Origin: Candidatus Accumulibacter appositus
GTDB lineage: Bacteria; Pseudomonadota; Gammaproteobacteria; Burkholderiales; Rhodocyclaceae
Assembly (NCBI GenBank): GCA_000585055.1
Contig: JEMX01000057.1
Location: 316-43,808 of the forward strand
Reading direction: 5' to 3'
Length of the DNA stretch: 43,493 nt
Position numbers and translations under genes: made by a program. Of the stretch, positions 8,143-16,764 are shown piece after piece. How positions within the stretch are numbered: position 1 is the stretch's first letter; every line of letters starts with the position of its first letter. Under the pieces are notes generated by a model, which was given only the letters and a program-made list of their open reading frames with translations, had not been told where the DNA came from and ran no database searches.

Positions 8143-9697
8143 CAACCACCATCTCGCCGAGCGCACCGCCGATCGGCAGAGTGACGCGGAAGCAGCAGCC
8201 TTCGCCGTCCTGCGTGCGCACTTCGATGCGTCCGCGGTGCCGCTGCACGATAGTGTGCGCCAGCGACAAGCCCAGCCCGGTGCCCTGACCAAGCGGTTTG
8301 GTGGTAAAGAACGGCTCGAAGACGCGGACCAGATTTTCCGGGGCAATGCCTTTTCCGTTGTCGCTGATTTCGACCCACACGGTCTCGGCGTCGCAGCCGG
8401 TGCTGATGGTGATCCGGCCATATCCCTCGATCGCCTGCGCGGCATTGAAGAGCAGGTTCATGAAGACCTGATTGATCTGCGAGGGCGCGCAGTTCACCAG
8501 CGGCAGCTCGCCGTAGCGCTTCTCCACTTTGGCCTTGTGCCTGATTTCGTTCCCGACAATGTTCAGCGTGCTTTCGAGACCCTGATGCAGGTCACTCCAC
8601 TGCCAGTTCGGCTCACCGGGCCGCGAGAAGTCCTTTAGATCAAGCACGATGCGACGCACGCGCTCGAGGCTCTCGCGCGACTGGTCGACCAACCGCCTCA
8701 GGTCCACGCACAGCTCGGTGTAAGCAATCTCCTCCCTGATCTGATCGACGCGGGCGGCGCACTCGCTGCTCTGCGACCTGTCCTGTTCGTAGGCATCCAC
8801 CAGCCGCAGCAGATGGTCGGCATACTCGCCCAATACGCCGAGATTGGCGAGTGCGAAAGCGACCGGATTGTTTACCTCGTGCACGACCCCGGCGGCCAGC
8901 TGGCCGATCGCCGTCATCTTCTCCAGCTGTCCGATCGCCGCCATTTTCTCCGATTGCGACAGCTGGCTGTGCGCCTCCGCCAGCTTGTCCTGGGCAATCT
9001 TGTCCTGAGTCAGGTCGGAGAACACGCCCACCAGATGCGTGAGCACGCCATCGGCGTCGTGGATGCGCGTGATCGAGAGCGACTGCGGGTAGAGCGAGCC
9101 ATCCTTGCGCCGGTTGATGACTTCTCCCTGCCAGCGGCCCTCTTCGAAAACCGACCTCCACATCCGCTCAAAGAAGGCGCGGCCATGCTCGCCCGAGCTT
9201 AGCAGACTCGGCGTCAGACCGCGTGCCTCCTCCGCCGAATAGCCGGTAATCGCGGCAAACGCGCGATTGACGCGAACGATGACGCCATCCGGCAAGGTGA
9301 CGACGATGCCTTCCTGCGCGCTTTCGAAGACCTGATCGGCCAGCGCCAGTTGCTCCTGCAGCGCGTAGCGCACAGTGGTGTCGCGCAGGCTGACGGCGGT
9401 TGCCGGCTGCCCGAGCCAGTCAAATCTCGAGGCCCGTAGCTCGGCCCGACCGATACAGCCCGCACGATCGATATACTCGATTTCGGCATGCCGGCCATCC
9501 AGGGTGATCGGCAGGCCAAGATCCCTGCCGACGAGTTCGCGACCACCGAACATGTGATAGGCACCACGGTTGGCATAGAGAACGACGCCCGCTACATCGA
9601 GCACCATGACGCCGTCCGGAATCGCCTCCAGCAAACCAAGTACAGTGTTTTCCTCGTGCGACGAGGCGTGTTGAAGTGGCTGCAAATTCGTAGTCAT
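8132..9697 (-). CDS. Tandem-PAS histidine kinase next to kaiBC
   Basis: A 521-residue soluble sensor kinase. PAS 1 covers about 18-125; PAS 2 about 130-245, with the GYSAEEA and RRKDGSLYP motifs. The dimerisation domain has H273 in VVHEVNNP. The HATPase has an N box (NLLFNAAQAIEG), DNGKGI and GTGLGLS, as in DctB/NtrB-type kinases. A nine-residue direct repeat, EKMAAIGQL/EKMTAIGQL, occupies 250-267 just before the histidine. The tandem PAS region is closely similar to that of the gene upstream of kaiB. It starts 106 bases after kaiC, with GGGA before the ATG. Its response regulator is a remnant, so the kinase may be orphaned or signal elsewhere. Its location suggests clock input or output, by context only. 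Confidence 0.88.
   Translation of the reverse strand: MTTNLQPLQHASSHEENTVLGLLEAIPDGVMVLDVAGVVLYANRGAYHMFGGRELVGRDLGLPITLDGRHAEIEYIDRAGCIGRAELRASRFDWLGQPATAVSLRDTTVRYALQEQLALADQVFESAQEGIVVTLPDGVIVRVNRAFAAITGYSAEEARGLTPSLLSSGEHGRAFFERMWRSVFEEGRWQGEVINRRKDGSLYPQSLSITRIHDADGVLTHLVGVFSDLTQDKIAQDKLAEAHSQLSQSEKMAAIGQLEKMTAIGQLAAGVVHEVNNPVAFALANLGVLGEYADHLLRLVDAYEQDRSQSSECAARVDQIREEIAYTELCVDLRRLVDQSRESLERVRRIVLDLKDFSRPGEPNWQWSDLHQGLESTLNIVGNEIRHKAKVEKRYGELPLVNCAPSQINQVFMNLLFNAAQAIEGYGRITISTGCDAETVWVEISDNGKGIAPENLVRVFEPFFTTKPLGQGTGLGLSLAHTIVQRHRGRIEVRTQDGEGCCFRVTLPIGGALGEMVVDAV
8897..8950 (-). repeat. 27-base in-frame tandem duplication inside the histidine kinase
   Basis: Units 8897-8923 and 8924-8950 match at 24 of 27 bases and encode the two consecutive nine-residue copies EKMxAIGQL. 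Related kinases usually carry this motif once before the phospho-acceptor helix. Confidence 0.9.
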
Positions 9698-9803
9698 CGA
9701 TCAGTCCCTGCGTTGTTACTTAGGCTGAAGAAGTGGTCGCGATTTCTGGCCGCTCGCCTGGCCTGGTTCCGCCCATTGCCAGCGCAGGTGCTCGCCTACC
9801 GAC

Positions 9804-11327
9804 CTACTCGCCCAGCTCCTCCCTGAACAGCGAACCCATACGTTCGATTTCCGGCTGCGAAATCTGCATCGGCTGACCGGAAAGGATCCCGGCGATCCCG
9901 TGGAACTGCGCGCCGATGTGCATCCCCTGCCCGTCGATGGCGTACTCCCTGATTCCCTTGTCGTGCATCGAGCCGCGCATCTTGAGCACCGTAATGCCGC
10001 GACGCATCTCGCCGAACATCTCGACGTAACGCAGCAGGAGAATCGAGTCGGTGATGGTGGAAATATGTTCCTCGGTGATCGACGCGCCGCCAAGCAAGGT
10101 CGGCGTCGTGGACGAGAACAGCCCGACGATTTCCTGATGCTTGATGAACGAAGTAATACCGATGACGAACTCGCGAAAGCTCTTGCCGGTGGAAACCCGC
10201 TCCAGCGCTGAAAGGCTATCGACCGCGACACGCGTCGGCTTGAAGGCGCGAATCTCCCGCTTCATTCGGATCAAGTGATCCTCGAGCCCCATCACCTCGG
10301 GGTATACACAGACCACCTTCAACTTGCCCTGCTGCTCCATGGTCTCGAAATCCATGCCCCAGCCGGAAGCATTGCGAAAGAGTTGCTCACGACTTTCCTC
10401 GAATGCAAACAACAGGCATCGATCGTCCTGCTTCTGCGCGCCGCTGACGAAGGCGGTCACCAGCAGTGTCTTGCCGCAACCGGTCGCCCCCGAGACGAGG
10501 ATGATCGAGTCGCGGAAGAAGCCGCCGCCACACATTTCGTCGAGGGTCTCGTTGCCGGATGTGACGCGCAGGGTGGACGATTTCTGCTCGAGCTTGGTCT
10601 CGGAGAGCGGAATGATCACCACGCCCTCCCCGGGAATGACCGTGAACGGGAACTCGCCCTTGGCGTGGTCGGTACCACGGAACTTCAGGATCTCCAGCGT
10701 CCGGCGCCGCTTTTCGTCGTCGAGGACGTTGCGCAGGATGATGACATTGTCGGCGACGAACTCCTCGACGCCAAAGCGGGCCAGTGGGCCGTACTCCTCC
10801 GTTCTCTCGGCCGTCAGGAGCGCCGTCACGGCCATTTTCTTCAGCGCCACCGCCATGCGATAGAGTTCACCGCGAACGGTCGCCACGTCCGAGAACTGAC
10901 TGAATACCGCTCCCAGAGAGTCGACGGATACGCGCTTGGCCTGCACCTTGCCGACTGCATACTCAATGCGCGCCAACAGCGCACCCAGATCGTAGCTCCC
11001 GGCTTCGACAAGCTCCTGATCGGGTTGCGGGCTGGCGTCCACGAATGCCAGCCTGCCCTCGCTGACCATTTGCTCGAGATTCCAGCCAAAGCTGAGCATG
11101 TTGCTCATGATGTTTTCCGGAGACTCTTCGAAGGTGACAAAGACGCCGCCCTCGCCCCTGCGGATCCCCTCGACAAGGAATTGGACGGCAAACACCGTCT
11201 TCGAGCTTCCCGCCGTACCTGAGAGGAGACAGGTTCGCCCCTTGGGAAGGCCACCCACGGAGACATGCTCGAAACCAGGAATGCCCGTTTCGAGCTTTTC
11301 CACTGCAGTGATCGCTGAGCCCAACAT
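9804..11327 (-). CDS. kaiC: KaiC clock ATPase/autokinase
   Basis: A 507-residue double-RecA protein of the KaiC family. The N-terminal (CI) half has a Walker A GTAGSSKT at 37-44, where S replaces the usual glycine before lysine, and a FEES catalytic glutamate pair. The C-terminal (CII) half has a canonical GATGCGKT at 280-287 and a second FEES. The segment ITEEHISTITDS carries S423 and T424, the counterparts of the cyanobacterial autophosphorylation sites S431/T432. The KMRGSMHDK segment and the C-terminal loop ending in ILSGQPMQI are also KaiC features. It lies three bases after the kaiB stop, so the two are surely co-transcribed. In the known system KaiC phosphorylation rhythms are set by KaiA and KaiB. 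Rhythmicity here is not established. Confidence 0.95.
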   Translation of the reverse strand: MLGSAITAVEKLETGIPGFEHVSVGGLPKGRTCLLSGTAGSSKTVFAVQFLVEGIRRGEGGVFVTFEESPENIMSNMLSFGWNLEQMVSEGRLAFVDASPQPDQELVEAGSYDLGALLARIEYAVGKVQAKRVSVDSLGAVFSQFSDVATVRGELYRMAVALKKMAVTALLTAERTEEYGPLARFGVEEFVADNVIILRNVLDDEKRRRTLEILKFRGTDHAKGEFPFTVIPGEGVVIIPLSETKLEQKSSTLRVTSGNETLDEMCGGGFFRDSIILVSGATGCGKTLLVTAFVSGAQKQDDRCLLFAFEESREQLFRNASGWGMDFETMEQQGKLKVVCVYPEVMGLEDHLIRMKREIRAFKPTRVAVDSLSALERVSTGKSFREFVIGITSFIKHQEIVGLFSSTTPTLLGGASITEEHISTITDSILLLRYVEMFGEMRRGITVLKMRGSMHDKGIREYAIDGQGMHIGAQFHGIAGILSGQPMQISQPEIERMGSLFREELGE

Positions 11328-11330
11328 GAG

Positions 11331-11633
11331 CTATTTCCCCTTTCTTTCATTGCGGTCAGCTAGCGCGGCGATGTCAAGCCCGAGCAAGACCTTCTCGGTA
11401 TCGCTGAGATCTCCAATGACCCGCCGCAAGGGCGGCGGCAGCTCTTTTACCAGAGTCGGGGTGGCAAGTATCTTTTGATCCTCCGCCAACTGCGGCTGTT
11501 CGAGGACATCGATGACGGTCATTTCGTACGTCCCCTGCAGCTCCTCCGCGCAAATCCGCTGCAGGTTCCTGATCCCCTTCTCGGAGCGCGGCGTATGCCC
11601 CGTCACATAGAGGGTAAGTCTAAATTTGTTCAT
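11331..11633 (-). CDS. kaiB: KaiB clock protein
   Basis: A 100-residue KaiB-family protein with a thioredoxin-like fold, starting [19 protein letters not shown]. The family signature follows: [23 protein letters not shown], then [21 protein letters not shown]. Length matches cyanobacterial KaiB (about 102). The ATG overlaps the stop of the upstream PAS gene as ATGA, so translation is probably coupled. A GGGG run near its stop provides the kaiC ribosome site. In the established clock KaiB binds the KaiC CI ring and sequesters KaiA. Confidence 0.95.
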   Translation of the reverse strand: MNKFRLTLYVTGHTPRSEKGIRNLQRICAEELQGTYEMTVIDVLEQPQLAEDQKILATPTLVKELPPPLRRVIGDLSDTEKVLLGLDIAALADRNERKGK

Positions 11634-12853
11634 GTAGCTCCCTTCTTGGTTCGGCTTCGCACTGCTTTGGTATTCGGCTCCGGAACATTGTGGACCGCAG
11701 TAGGAAAGCGGGAGTAGTTCTTGCGATAGAAAGACAACAGATTCCCCATCAGTTCGAGCACCAGGAAGCGCCCTTCTTCAACCATCGCCTTCGCTTTCAT
11801 CGCAGGAACATGCTTGGATTTTCTGGTCAGCGTTTCGGAGTGCAGTTCGGCGACGTCGCGCGCCCCGGCCTGCAGATAACCCAGATCCTCGGCGAGTGCC
11901 CGCAGCTGATCGGAAACGGGATTTCCGGCCTTGAGGGCCAGATTCTCGACCGCCAGTTCCAGCGTCCTGCCGTACCTCTGCACCAGTTCGTCAAAAACCT
12001 CCCTGGCGGAGCGTGACAGCGGTGCCGAACCATACATGCCGCCGACGACGGATAGTACAGTAGAGTCCGCCACCAGAGACCGTCGCTCAATTTCCTCGCG
12101 GAGCGTCTCCGACTGCTGCAACTGGAGGCGCGCCTCCTCAAGCGAAGCCTGGTGGATCTTGTGCTGGGTGAGGTCGAAGATGATACCGATCAGATGGGTC
12201 ACCTGACCATCGGCGTCTTTGACCTGCGAGATCGAAAGCAATTCGGGATAGAGCGAGCCGTCCTTGCGGCGACTGACGATTTCGCCCTGCCAGAACCCTT
12301 GCTCGGCAATCGACGCCCACATCGCTTCGTAGAAGGGGCGATCGTGTTCGCCGGATGTCAACAGACGCGGCGTATTGCCAAGCGCTTCCGCCGCGGAATA
12401 ACCGGTGATTGTCGTGAAGGAGGGATTGACCCCGACAATGACCCCATCGGGCCGGGTGACGATGATGGCTTCACGGGCGCTCTCGAACACCAGGCCAGCC
12501 AAGGCCAATTGCTTTTCCGGGGCAGGTCGCTCGGAGACGTCACGCAGACAGGCAACGGTGGCCTCTTGTCCCAACCAGTCAAGGGGCGCGGCGCGCAACT
12601 CGGCCCTAGCCATGCCGCCCGCACGATCGATCACCGCGACATCGGCATGACTTTCACCCGCCACGACTGCTAGACCAAGATCTGTTCCGAGCAACTGGCG
12701 CCCCCCAAACATGCGATGGGCGCTGTCGTTGGCATAGAGAACAATTCCCGTCGCATCGAGCACGACGATGCCGTCCGGCATTGCCGCGAACAGGCTTGGA
12801 AGCGCATCCTTGTCAAACGACGGATCTTTTTTATTTTTTGGAGCCAGGCTCAT
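11630..12853 (-). CDS. Tandem-PAS protein with KaiA-like C-terminal helical domain
   Basis: 407 residues. Two PAS domains (about 20-130 and 135-250) closely resemble those of the kinase at 8132-9697. A short coiled coil (about 250-280) follows. The rest is an all-helical domain (about 285-380) with no histidine-kinase, GGDEF or HTH motif. Within it, E336-L-H338, R362 and Y376-R377 fall with nearly the same spacing as the EIH...R...YR residues of the cyanobacterial KaiA C-terminal domain as I remember it. The gene overlaps kaiB by ATGA and occupies the kaiA position. A KaiA-like activator driven by PAS sensing is my inference; the safe call is a PAS-containing kai-operon protein. A lysine/arginine-rich tail ends it. 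Confidence 0.8.
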   Translation of the reverse strand: MSLAPKNKKDPSFDKDALPSLFAAMPDGIVVLDATGIVLYANDSAHRMFGGRQLLGTDLGLAVVAGESHADVAVIDRAGGMARAELRAAPLDWLGQEATVACLRDVSERPAPEKQLALAGLVFESAREAIIVTRPDGVIVGVNPSFTTITGYSAAEALGNTPRLLTSGEHDRPFYEAMWASIAEQGFWQGEIVSRRKDGSLYPELLSISQVKDADGQVTHLIGIIFDLTQHKIHQASLEEARLQLQQSETLREEIERRSLVADSTVLSVVGGMYGSAPLSRSAREVFDELVQRYGRTLELAVENLALKAGNPVSDQLRALAEDLGYLQAGARDVAELHSETLTRKSKHVPAMKAKAMVEEGRFLVLELMGNLLSFYRKNYSRFPTAVHNVPEPNTKAVRSRTKKGAT

Positions 12854-13088
12854 CGGACAATCAAAGGCTTATTGCTGAAGGATAGAAGCGCGAATCATCG
12901 TTCAGCCGCAAGCTCCAGAGCGAATTACCCCCGTCCAGCCCGTCGGTCAGCGTCGACTTTCCGCTCGCATTGTCTATCAAGTTGCGAGAAATCGCCAGAC
13001 TAACGATCGGCCACAGCAGCGCACACCGCGCCTCAGGCAAGGCTCACTGATCGAATTGTCCGACGCTGCAGTCAGGCTTTCCGCACGC
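12854..13088. other. Intergenic region upstream of the kai operon
   Basis: 235 bases between the start of the PAS/KaiA-like gene and the 3' end of the CoA-transferase gene. The kai promoter should lie here on the minus strand. I found no convincing -35/-10 pair or operator, and no gene. Confidence 0.4.
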
Positions 13089-14345
13089 TTACACAATACC
13101 CGCTTGCCGAAGCGCTGCGATCTGGGTGTCGCTGTGGCCAAGCTCGCGCAACACGGCCGCAGTATCTTCGCCAAGCACTGGCGGCGCCTTGCGATACTCG
13201 ACCGGCGTCGCTGACAGATGAATCGGGTTGGCCACCTGCGGCGCGCTGCCGCCGCTGGCGTGCGCCATATCGAGGCGCATGCCGCGCGCCTGCACCTGCG
13301 GGTCGGCGAAAACGCCAGCCAGGTCATTGATCGGGCCGCAAGGTACGGCGGACTTCTCCAGGGCTGCGATCCATTCGGCGGTGCTTCGCTGCAGCGTGGT
13401 CTGGCGCAGCAGCGGAATCAATTCCTGGCGGTTCCTGACGCGCGCCGCATTGCTTGCGAAACGCTCGTCGCTGGCCCATTCGGGCCGTCCGGCGACAGCG
13501 CAGAAGCGCGCAAACTGGCCATCGTTGCCGATCGCCAGGATCATGTCACCGTCGGCCGTCGGGAAATCCTGATAGGGAACGATGTTCGGGTGGGCGTTGC
13601 CCATGCGCTTCGGCGCCGTCCCCGAAACCAGATAGTTCATCGCTTGATTGGCGAGGCAGGCGATCTGTACGTCGAGCAATGCAAGGTCGATGTGCTGGCC
13701 GTCACCACTGCGATAACCGTTCCGGTCCCGGTGCGCCAGTGCGGCGAGGACGGCATTGCCGGCGTAGAGACCGGTGAGAATATCGGTCAGGGCGACGCCG
13801 ACCTTCTGCGGCCCGGCGCCGGGCTCGCCGTCCGCCGTGCCGGTAACGCTCATCAGGCCACCCATGCCCTGGATCAGGAAGTCGTAGCCGGCGCGCTCCG
13901 CGTAGGGCCCCTGCTGCCCGAAACCGGTGATCGAGCAATAGACCAGCTTGGGATTGAGCGCGCGCAGGCTGTGCTGGTCGAGGCCGTAGGCGGCCAGACC
14001 ACCGACCTTGAAGTTCTCGATCAGCACATCGGCGTCGCGCGCCAGTTGGCAAACGATTTCCTGTCCCTCGGGACGGGTGATATCGACCGTCAGGGAGCGT
14101 TTGTTGCGGTTGGTGCACAGGAAGTAGGCTGCCTCGCGGGTCACCTGGCCAGCCCCGTCGGCCAGCCATGGCGGCCCCCAGCCGCGCGTGTCGTCGCCAC
14201 AAGCCGGCCGCTCGACCTTGATCACCTCGGCGCCGAGGTCGGCCAGCAACTGACTGGCCCAGGGGCCGGCGAGCACGCGCGACAGGTCGAGCACGCGCAG
14301 ATGCGCCAGCGCGCCGCCCCCGGATGTGCTTGCGGCAGAACTCAT
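13089..14345 (-). CDS. Family III CoA-transferase (CaiB/BaiF type)
   Basis: A 418-residue family III acyl-CoA transferase. It opens with LRVLDLSRVLAGPWASQLLADLGAEVIKVE, carries TRNKRSLTVD-like and DVLIENFKVG segments, and has the likely catalytic aspartate D155 in GYDFLIQGMGG. The gene begins eight bases after glutaryl-CoA dehydrogenase in the same operon. In other proteobacteria this pair handles glutarate from lysine and tryptophan breakdown, with the transferase making glutaryl-CoA from glutarate and a CoA donor such as succinyl-CoA. The substrate is inferred from the neighbour, since family III sequences alone do not fix it. Confidence 0.85.
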   Translation of the reverse strand: MSSAASTSGGGALAHLRVLDLSRVLAGPWASQLLADLGAEVIKVERPACGDDTRGWGPPWLADGAGQVTREAAYFLCTNRNKRSLTVDITRPEGQEIVCQLARDADVLIENFKVGGLAAYGLDQHSLRALNPKLVYCSITGFGQQGPYAERAGYDFLIQGMGGLMSVTGTADGEPGAGPQKVGVALTDILTGLYAGNAVLAALAHRDRNGYRSGDGQHIDLALLDVQIACLANQAMNYLVSGTAPKRMGNAHPNIVPYQDFPTADGDMILAIGNDGQFARFCAVAGRPEWASDERFASNAARVRNRQELIPLLRQTTLQRSTAEWIAALEKSAVPCGPINDLAGVFADPQVQARGMRLDMAHASGGSAPQVANPIHLSATPVEYRKAPPVLGEDTAAVLRELGHSDTQIAALRQAGIV

Positions 14346-14353
14346 CGGCAGCT

Positions 14354-15538
14354 TCAGAAAGCGGCAATACCGGTCTGCGCACGACCGAGAATCAGCGCAT
14401 GCACATCGTGCGTACCTTCGTAGGTATTGACCACTTCGAGGTTGACCATGTGGCGGATGACGCCGAATTCGTCCGAAACACCGTTACCACCGAGCATGTC
14501 ACGTGCACTGCGGGCGATGTCGAGCGACTTGCCGCAGGAGTTGCGTTTCATCATCGACGTCATCTCCGGCGTCGCCGTGCCTTCGTCCTTCATGCGCCCG
14601 AGACGCAGGCAGCCCTGCAACGCGAGAGTGATTTCGGTCTGCATGTCGGCCAGCTTCTTCTGGATCAGTTGGTTGGCCGCCAGCGGACGACCGAATTGCT
14701 GGCGATCGAGCGTGTACTGACGCGCTGTGTGCCAGCAGGCCTCGGCGGCACCGAGCGCTCCCCAGGAAATCCCGTAACGCGCCGAATCGAGACAGGTGAA
14801 CGGCCCCTTCAGGCCGCGAATGTCGGGGAAAGCATTCTCTTCGGGCACGAAGACGTCGTCCATGACGATTTCGCCGGTGATCGAGGTGCGCAAGCCTACC
14901 TTGCCGTGGATGGCCGGCGCAGACAGACCTTGCATTCCCTTGTCGAGGATGAAGCCGCGAATCGCGCCGCCATCGTCCTTGGCCCAGACGATGAAGACGT
15001 CGGCGATTGGCGAGTTGGTGATCCACATCTTGCTGCCCGACAAGCGATAGCCGCCATGCACTTCGCGCGCCCTGCTGGCCATGCCGCCGGGGTCGGAACC
15101 GTGGTTCGCTTCGGTGAGGCCGAAGCAGCCAATCAATTCGCCACTCGCCAGGCGGGGCAGGTACTTGGCTTTCTGCGCCTCGCTGGCGAAGGCGTGGATC
15201 GGCACCATCACCAGGGACGACTGGACGCTCATCATCGAACGATAGCCGGAATCGACGCGTTCGACCTCGCGGGCTACCAGACCATAGCTGACGTAATTGA
15301 GGCCGGCGCCGCCATACTCGACCGGAATCGTTGCCCCAAGCAGGCCCATCTCGCCCATTTCGCGGAAGATCGCCGGATCGGTGCGCTCGTGGCGAAACGC
15401 ATCCTGCACACGTGGCAGCAAACGCCCCTGACAGTAGTCGCGCGCGGCATCGCGCAGCATGCGCTCGTCCTCGCTCAGCTGTGCTTCGAGAAGCAGCGGG
15501 TCGTCCCAGCAGAAGCGGGCTTTCGATGTGTTCGCCAT
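14354..15538 (-). CDS. gcdH: Glutaryl-CoA dehydrogenase
   Basis: A 394-residue FAD acyl-CoA dehydrogenase that oxidises and decarboxylates glutaryl-CoA to crotonyl-CoA. I chose the ATG at 15538 (MANTSKARF), five bases after AAGGAGA at 15544-15550; a start further upstream lacks such a site. Family features: [11 protein letters not shown] with the region of the substrate-binding arginine, [33 protein letters not shown], and catalytic E374 in NTYEGTHD, specific for this branch. It is followed by the CoA-transferase after eight bases. Length agrees with bacterial GcdH (about 395). A perfect 18-base palindrome at 15654 lies upstream. Confidence 0.92.
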   Translation of the reverse strand: MANTSKARFCWDDPLLLEAQLSEDERMLRDAARDYCQGRLLPRVQDAFRHERTDPAIFREMGEMGLLGATIPVEYGGAGLNYVSYGLVAREVERVDSGYRSMMSVQSSLVMVPIHAFASEAQKAKYLPRLASGELIGCFGLTEANHGSDPGGMASRAREVHGGYRLSGSKMWITNSPIADVFIVWAKDDGGAIRGFILDKGMQGLSAPAIHGKVGLRTSITGEIVMDDVFVPEENAFPDIRGLKGPFTCLDSARYGISWGALGAAEACWHTARQYTLDRQQFGRPLAANQLIQKKLADMQTEITLALQGCLRLGRMKDEGTATPEMTSMMKRNSCGKSLDIARSARDMLGGNGVSDEFGVIRHMVNLEVVNTYEGTHDVHALILGRAQTGIAAF

Positions 15539-15653
15539 CAAGGTCTCCTTGCGTATTGTTGTCACCTTCTGGGCACCCTGTGATCCTTATTTCGCAGCGG
15601 GCCGGTGAGCGCCAGGCGGCAGCAGGCACCGAGTATCCTTCTCCGAATGCAAT

Positions 15654-15671
15654 CAGGCAAGGCCTTGCCTG
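15654..15671. promoter_or_regulatory. Perfect 18-base palindrome upstream of gcdH
   Basis: CAGGCAAGGCCTTGCCTG reads the same on both strands. It lies between the gcdH start (15538) and the end of the DUF2062 gene (15696), a place fit for an operator. No terminator-like T run follows on the minus strand. Confidence 0.4.
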
Positions 15672-15695
15672 CGCCCGACCGCAAGCGACCGGGCC

Positions 15696-16238
15696 TCAGG
15701 ACACGCCGCGGCGGCGACGCCAGGCCCGAATCAGATACAGCCGCCAGGCTGCCCGGGTCAGCAGGTAGCCGCAGACAGAAAGTGCACTGGCCAGCGCCAG
15801 GAGGCCCAGGCCCAGTGGCTTGGCAACGACCAGCATCCATCCCTGCATGGCCTCGGTCCAGGCGGCAAAGGCGGTGATGCTGAACTCCGGCGGCGCGAGA
15901 AAACCAGCGCGGTCGCCGGTCAACAGCCGCCCCAGCTGATAGGCCACCAGATACAGCGGCACGATGGTAAAGGGATTGGTGTATAGGGTGACCAGAAGAG
16001 CCAGCGGCAGGTTGATGCGGAACTTCACCGCAGCCAGCGCCGCGCCAATCATTTGCAGCGGACCCGGAATCAAGCCGCAGAACAGGCCGGTGGCCACCGC
16101 CCCGGCAGCCGAGTGGCGATTCAGGTGCCACAGCCGCGGATGCAGCAAGGATGACTGGAACGGACGCAGCCAGGGGTTGCTGCGGATCGTTTCCGGATCG
16201 GGAAGATATTTCTTGAGATAGCGACGCATGCTGCTCAT
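15696..16238 (-). CDS. DUF2062 membrane protein
   Basis: 180 residues with the DUF2062 pattern: an N-terminal basic segment, SAAGAVATGLFCGLIPGPLQM, then LPLALLVTLYTNPFTIVPLYLVAYQLG. About three hydrophobic segments are visible, at roughly 45-70, 75-105 and 130-160, and the end is rich in arginine. The function of the family is not established. Two starts are possible (MSSMRRY or MRRYLKK), differing by three residues. The gene is on the same strand as gcdH but 157 bases from it, so the two need not form one operon. Confidence 0.8.
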   Translation of the reverse strand: MSSMRRYLKKYLPDPETIRSNPWLRPFQSSLLHPRLWHLNRHSAAGAVATGLFCGLIPGPLQMIGAALAAVKFRINLPLALLVTLYTNPFTIVPLYLVAYQLGRLLTGDRAGFLAPPEFSITAFAAWTEAMQGWMLVVAKPLGLGLLALASALSVCGYLLTRAAWRLYLIRAWRRRRGVS

Positions 16239-16432
16239 TATGCGCGAGAAAAGCAGCCCGCAGGCCTCGCTGGCAAACGGCTTCCTGGCCGCTGTTCGCG
16301 CTCCCGTCCCCCGCCGCCTTTCGTCACTCCTCTACACGAGGTACGGGTATTGCCGGCCCATATCAAAGACAACCCAGGGCCAGTGCCGGAAGATCCGCTC
16401 TCCCTATCACCTTGTTGCTCACGGAGACCACC

Positions 16433-16690
16433 ATGCATGCTTGCGACCAGCCCACCCAGGAAGCCATCTACCCCTTCGATGCACGTGGTGTCGCCAAACG
16501 ATTTCGCCATGCGGCGATTTTTGGCGCACTCGATGCCTTGCTTGCCGGGGAAACGATGCGCTTCTGCAACGACCACGACCCGCTACCGCTGCTTGCCCAG
16601 TTGCAGGCCCGCTTCGGAGATGCGCTGCAAATCAAATACGTGCAGCGCGAAGCCGGCGCCATCGTCATCGACTTCAGCCGCGTGGCTTGA
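16433..16690 (+). CDS. DUF2249 protein
   Basis: 85 residues, starting at the ATG at 16433 behind GGAGA (16423-16427). The DUF2249 pattern is clear: FDARGVAKRFRHAAIFGALDAL, GETMRFCNDHDPLPL, and a C-terminal VIDFSRV strand. Such small proteins often sit near nitric-oxide and denitrification genes in proteobacteria. Here it precedes a membrane protein of NnrS-like appearance by 74 bases on the same strand. The biochemical role is unknown. Confidence 0.82.
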   Translation: MHACDQPTQEAIYPFDARGVAKRFRHAAIFGALDALLAGETMRFCNDHDPLPLLAQLQARFGDALQIKYVQREAGAIVIDFSRVA

Positions 16691-16764
16691 CCCCTCGCCG
16701 CGCGGCAGCCGGGGTCTGAAAGGCAGCTTTCAAGCCCAGGAAGCACTGGCCGGAGTGTGCTGCA

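Noticed and set aside
10275..11222. Plus-strand open frame opposite kaiC
   Set aside because: No recognisable domain or ribosome site; KaiC on the other strand is unambiguous.
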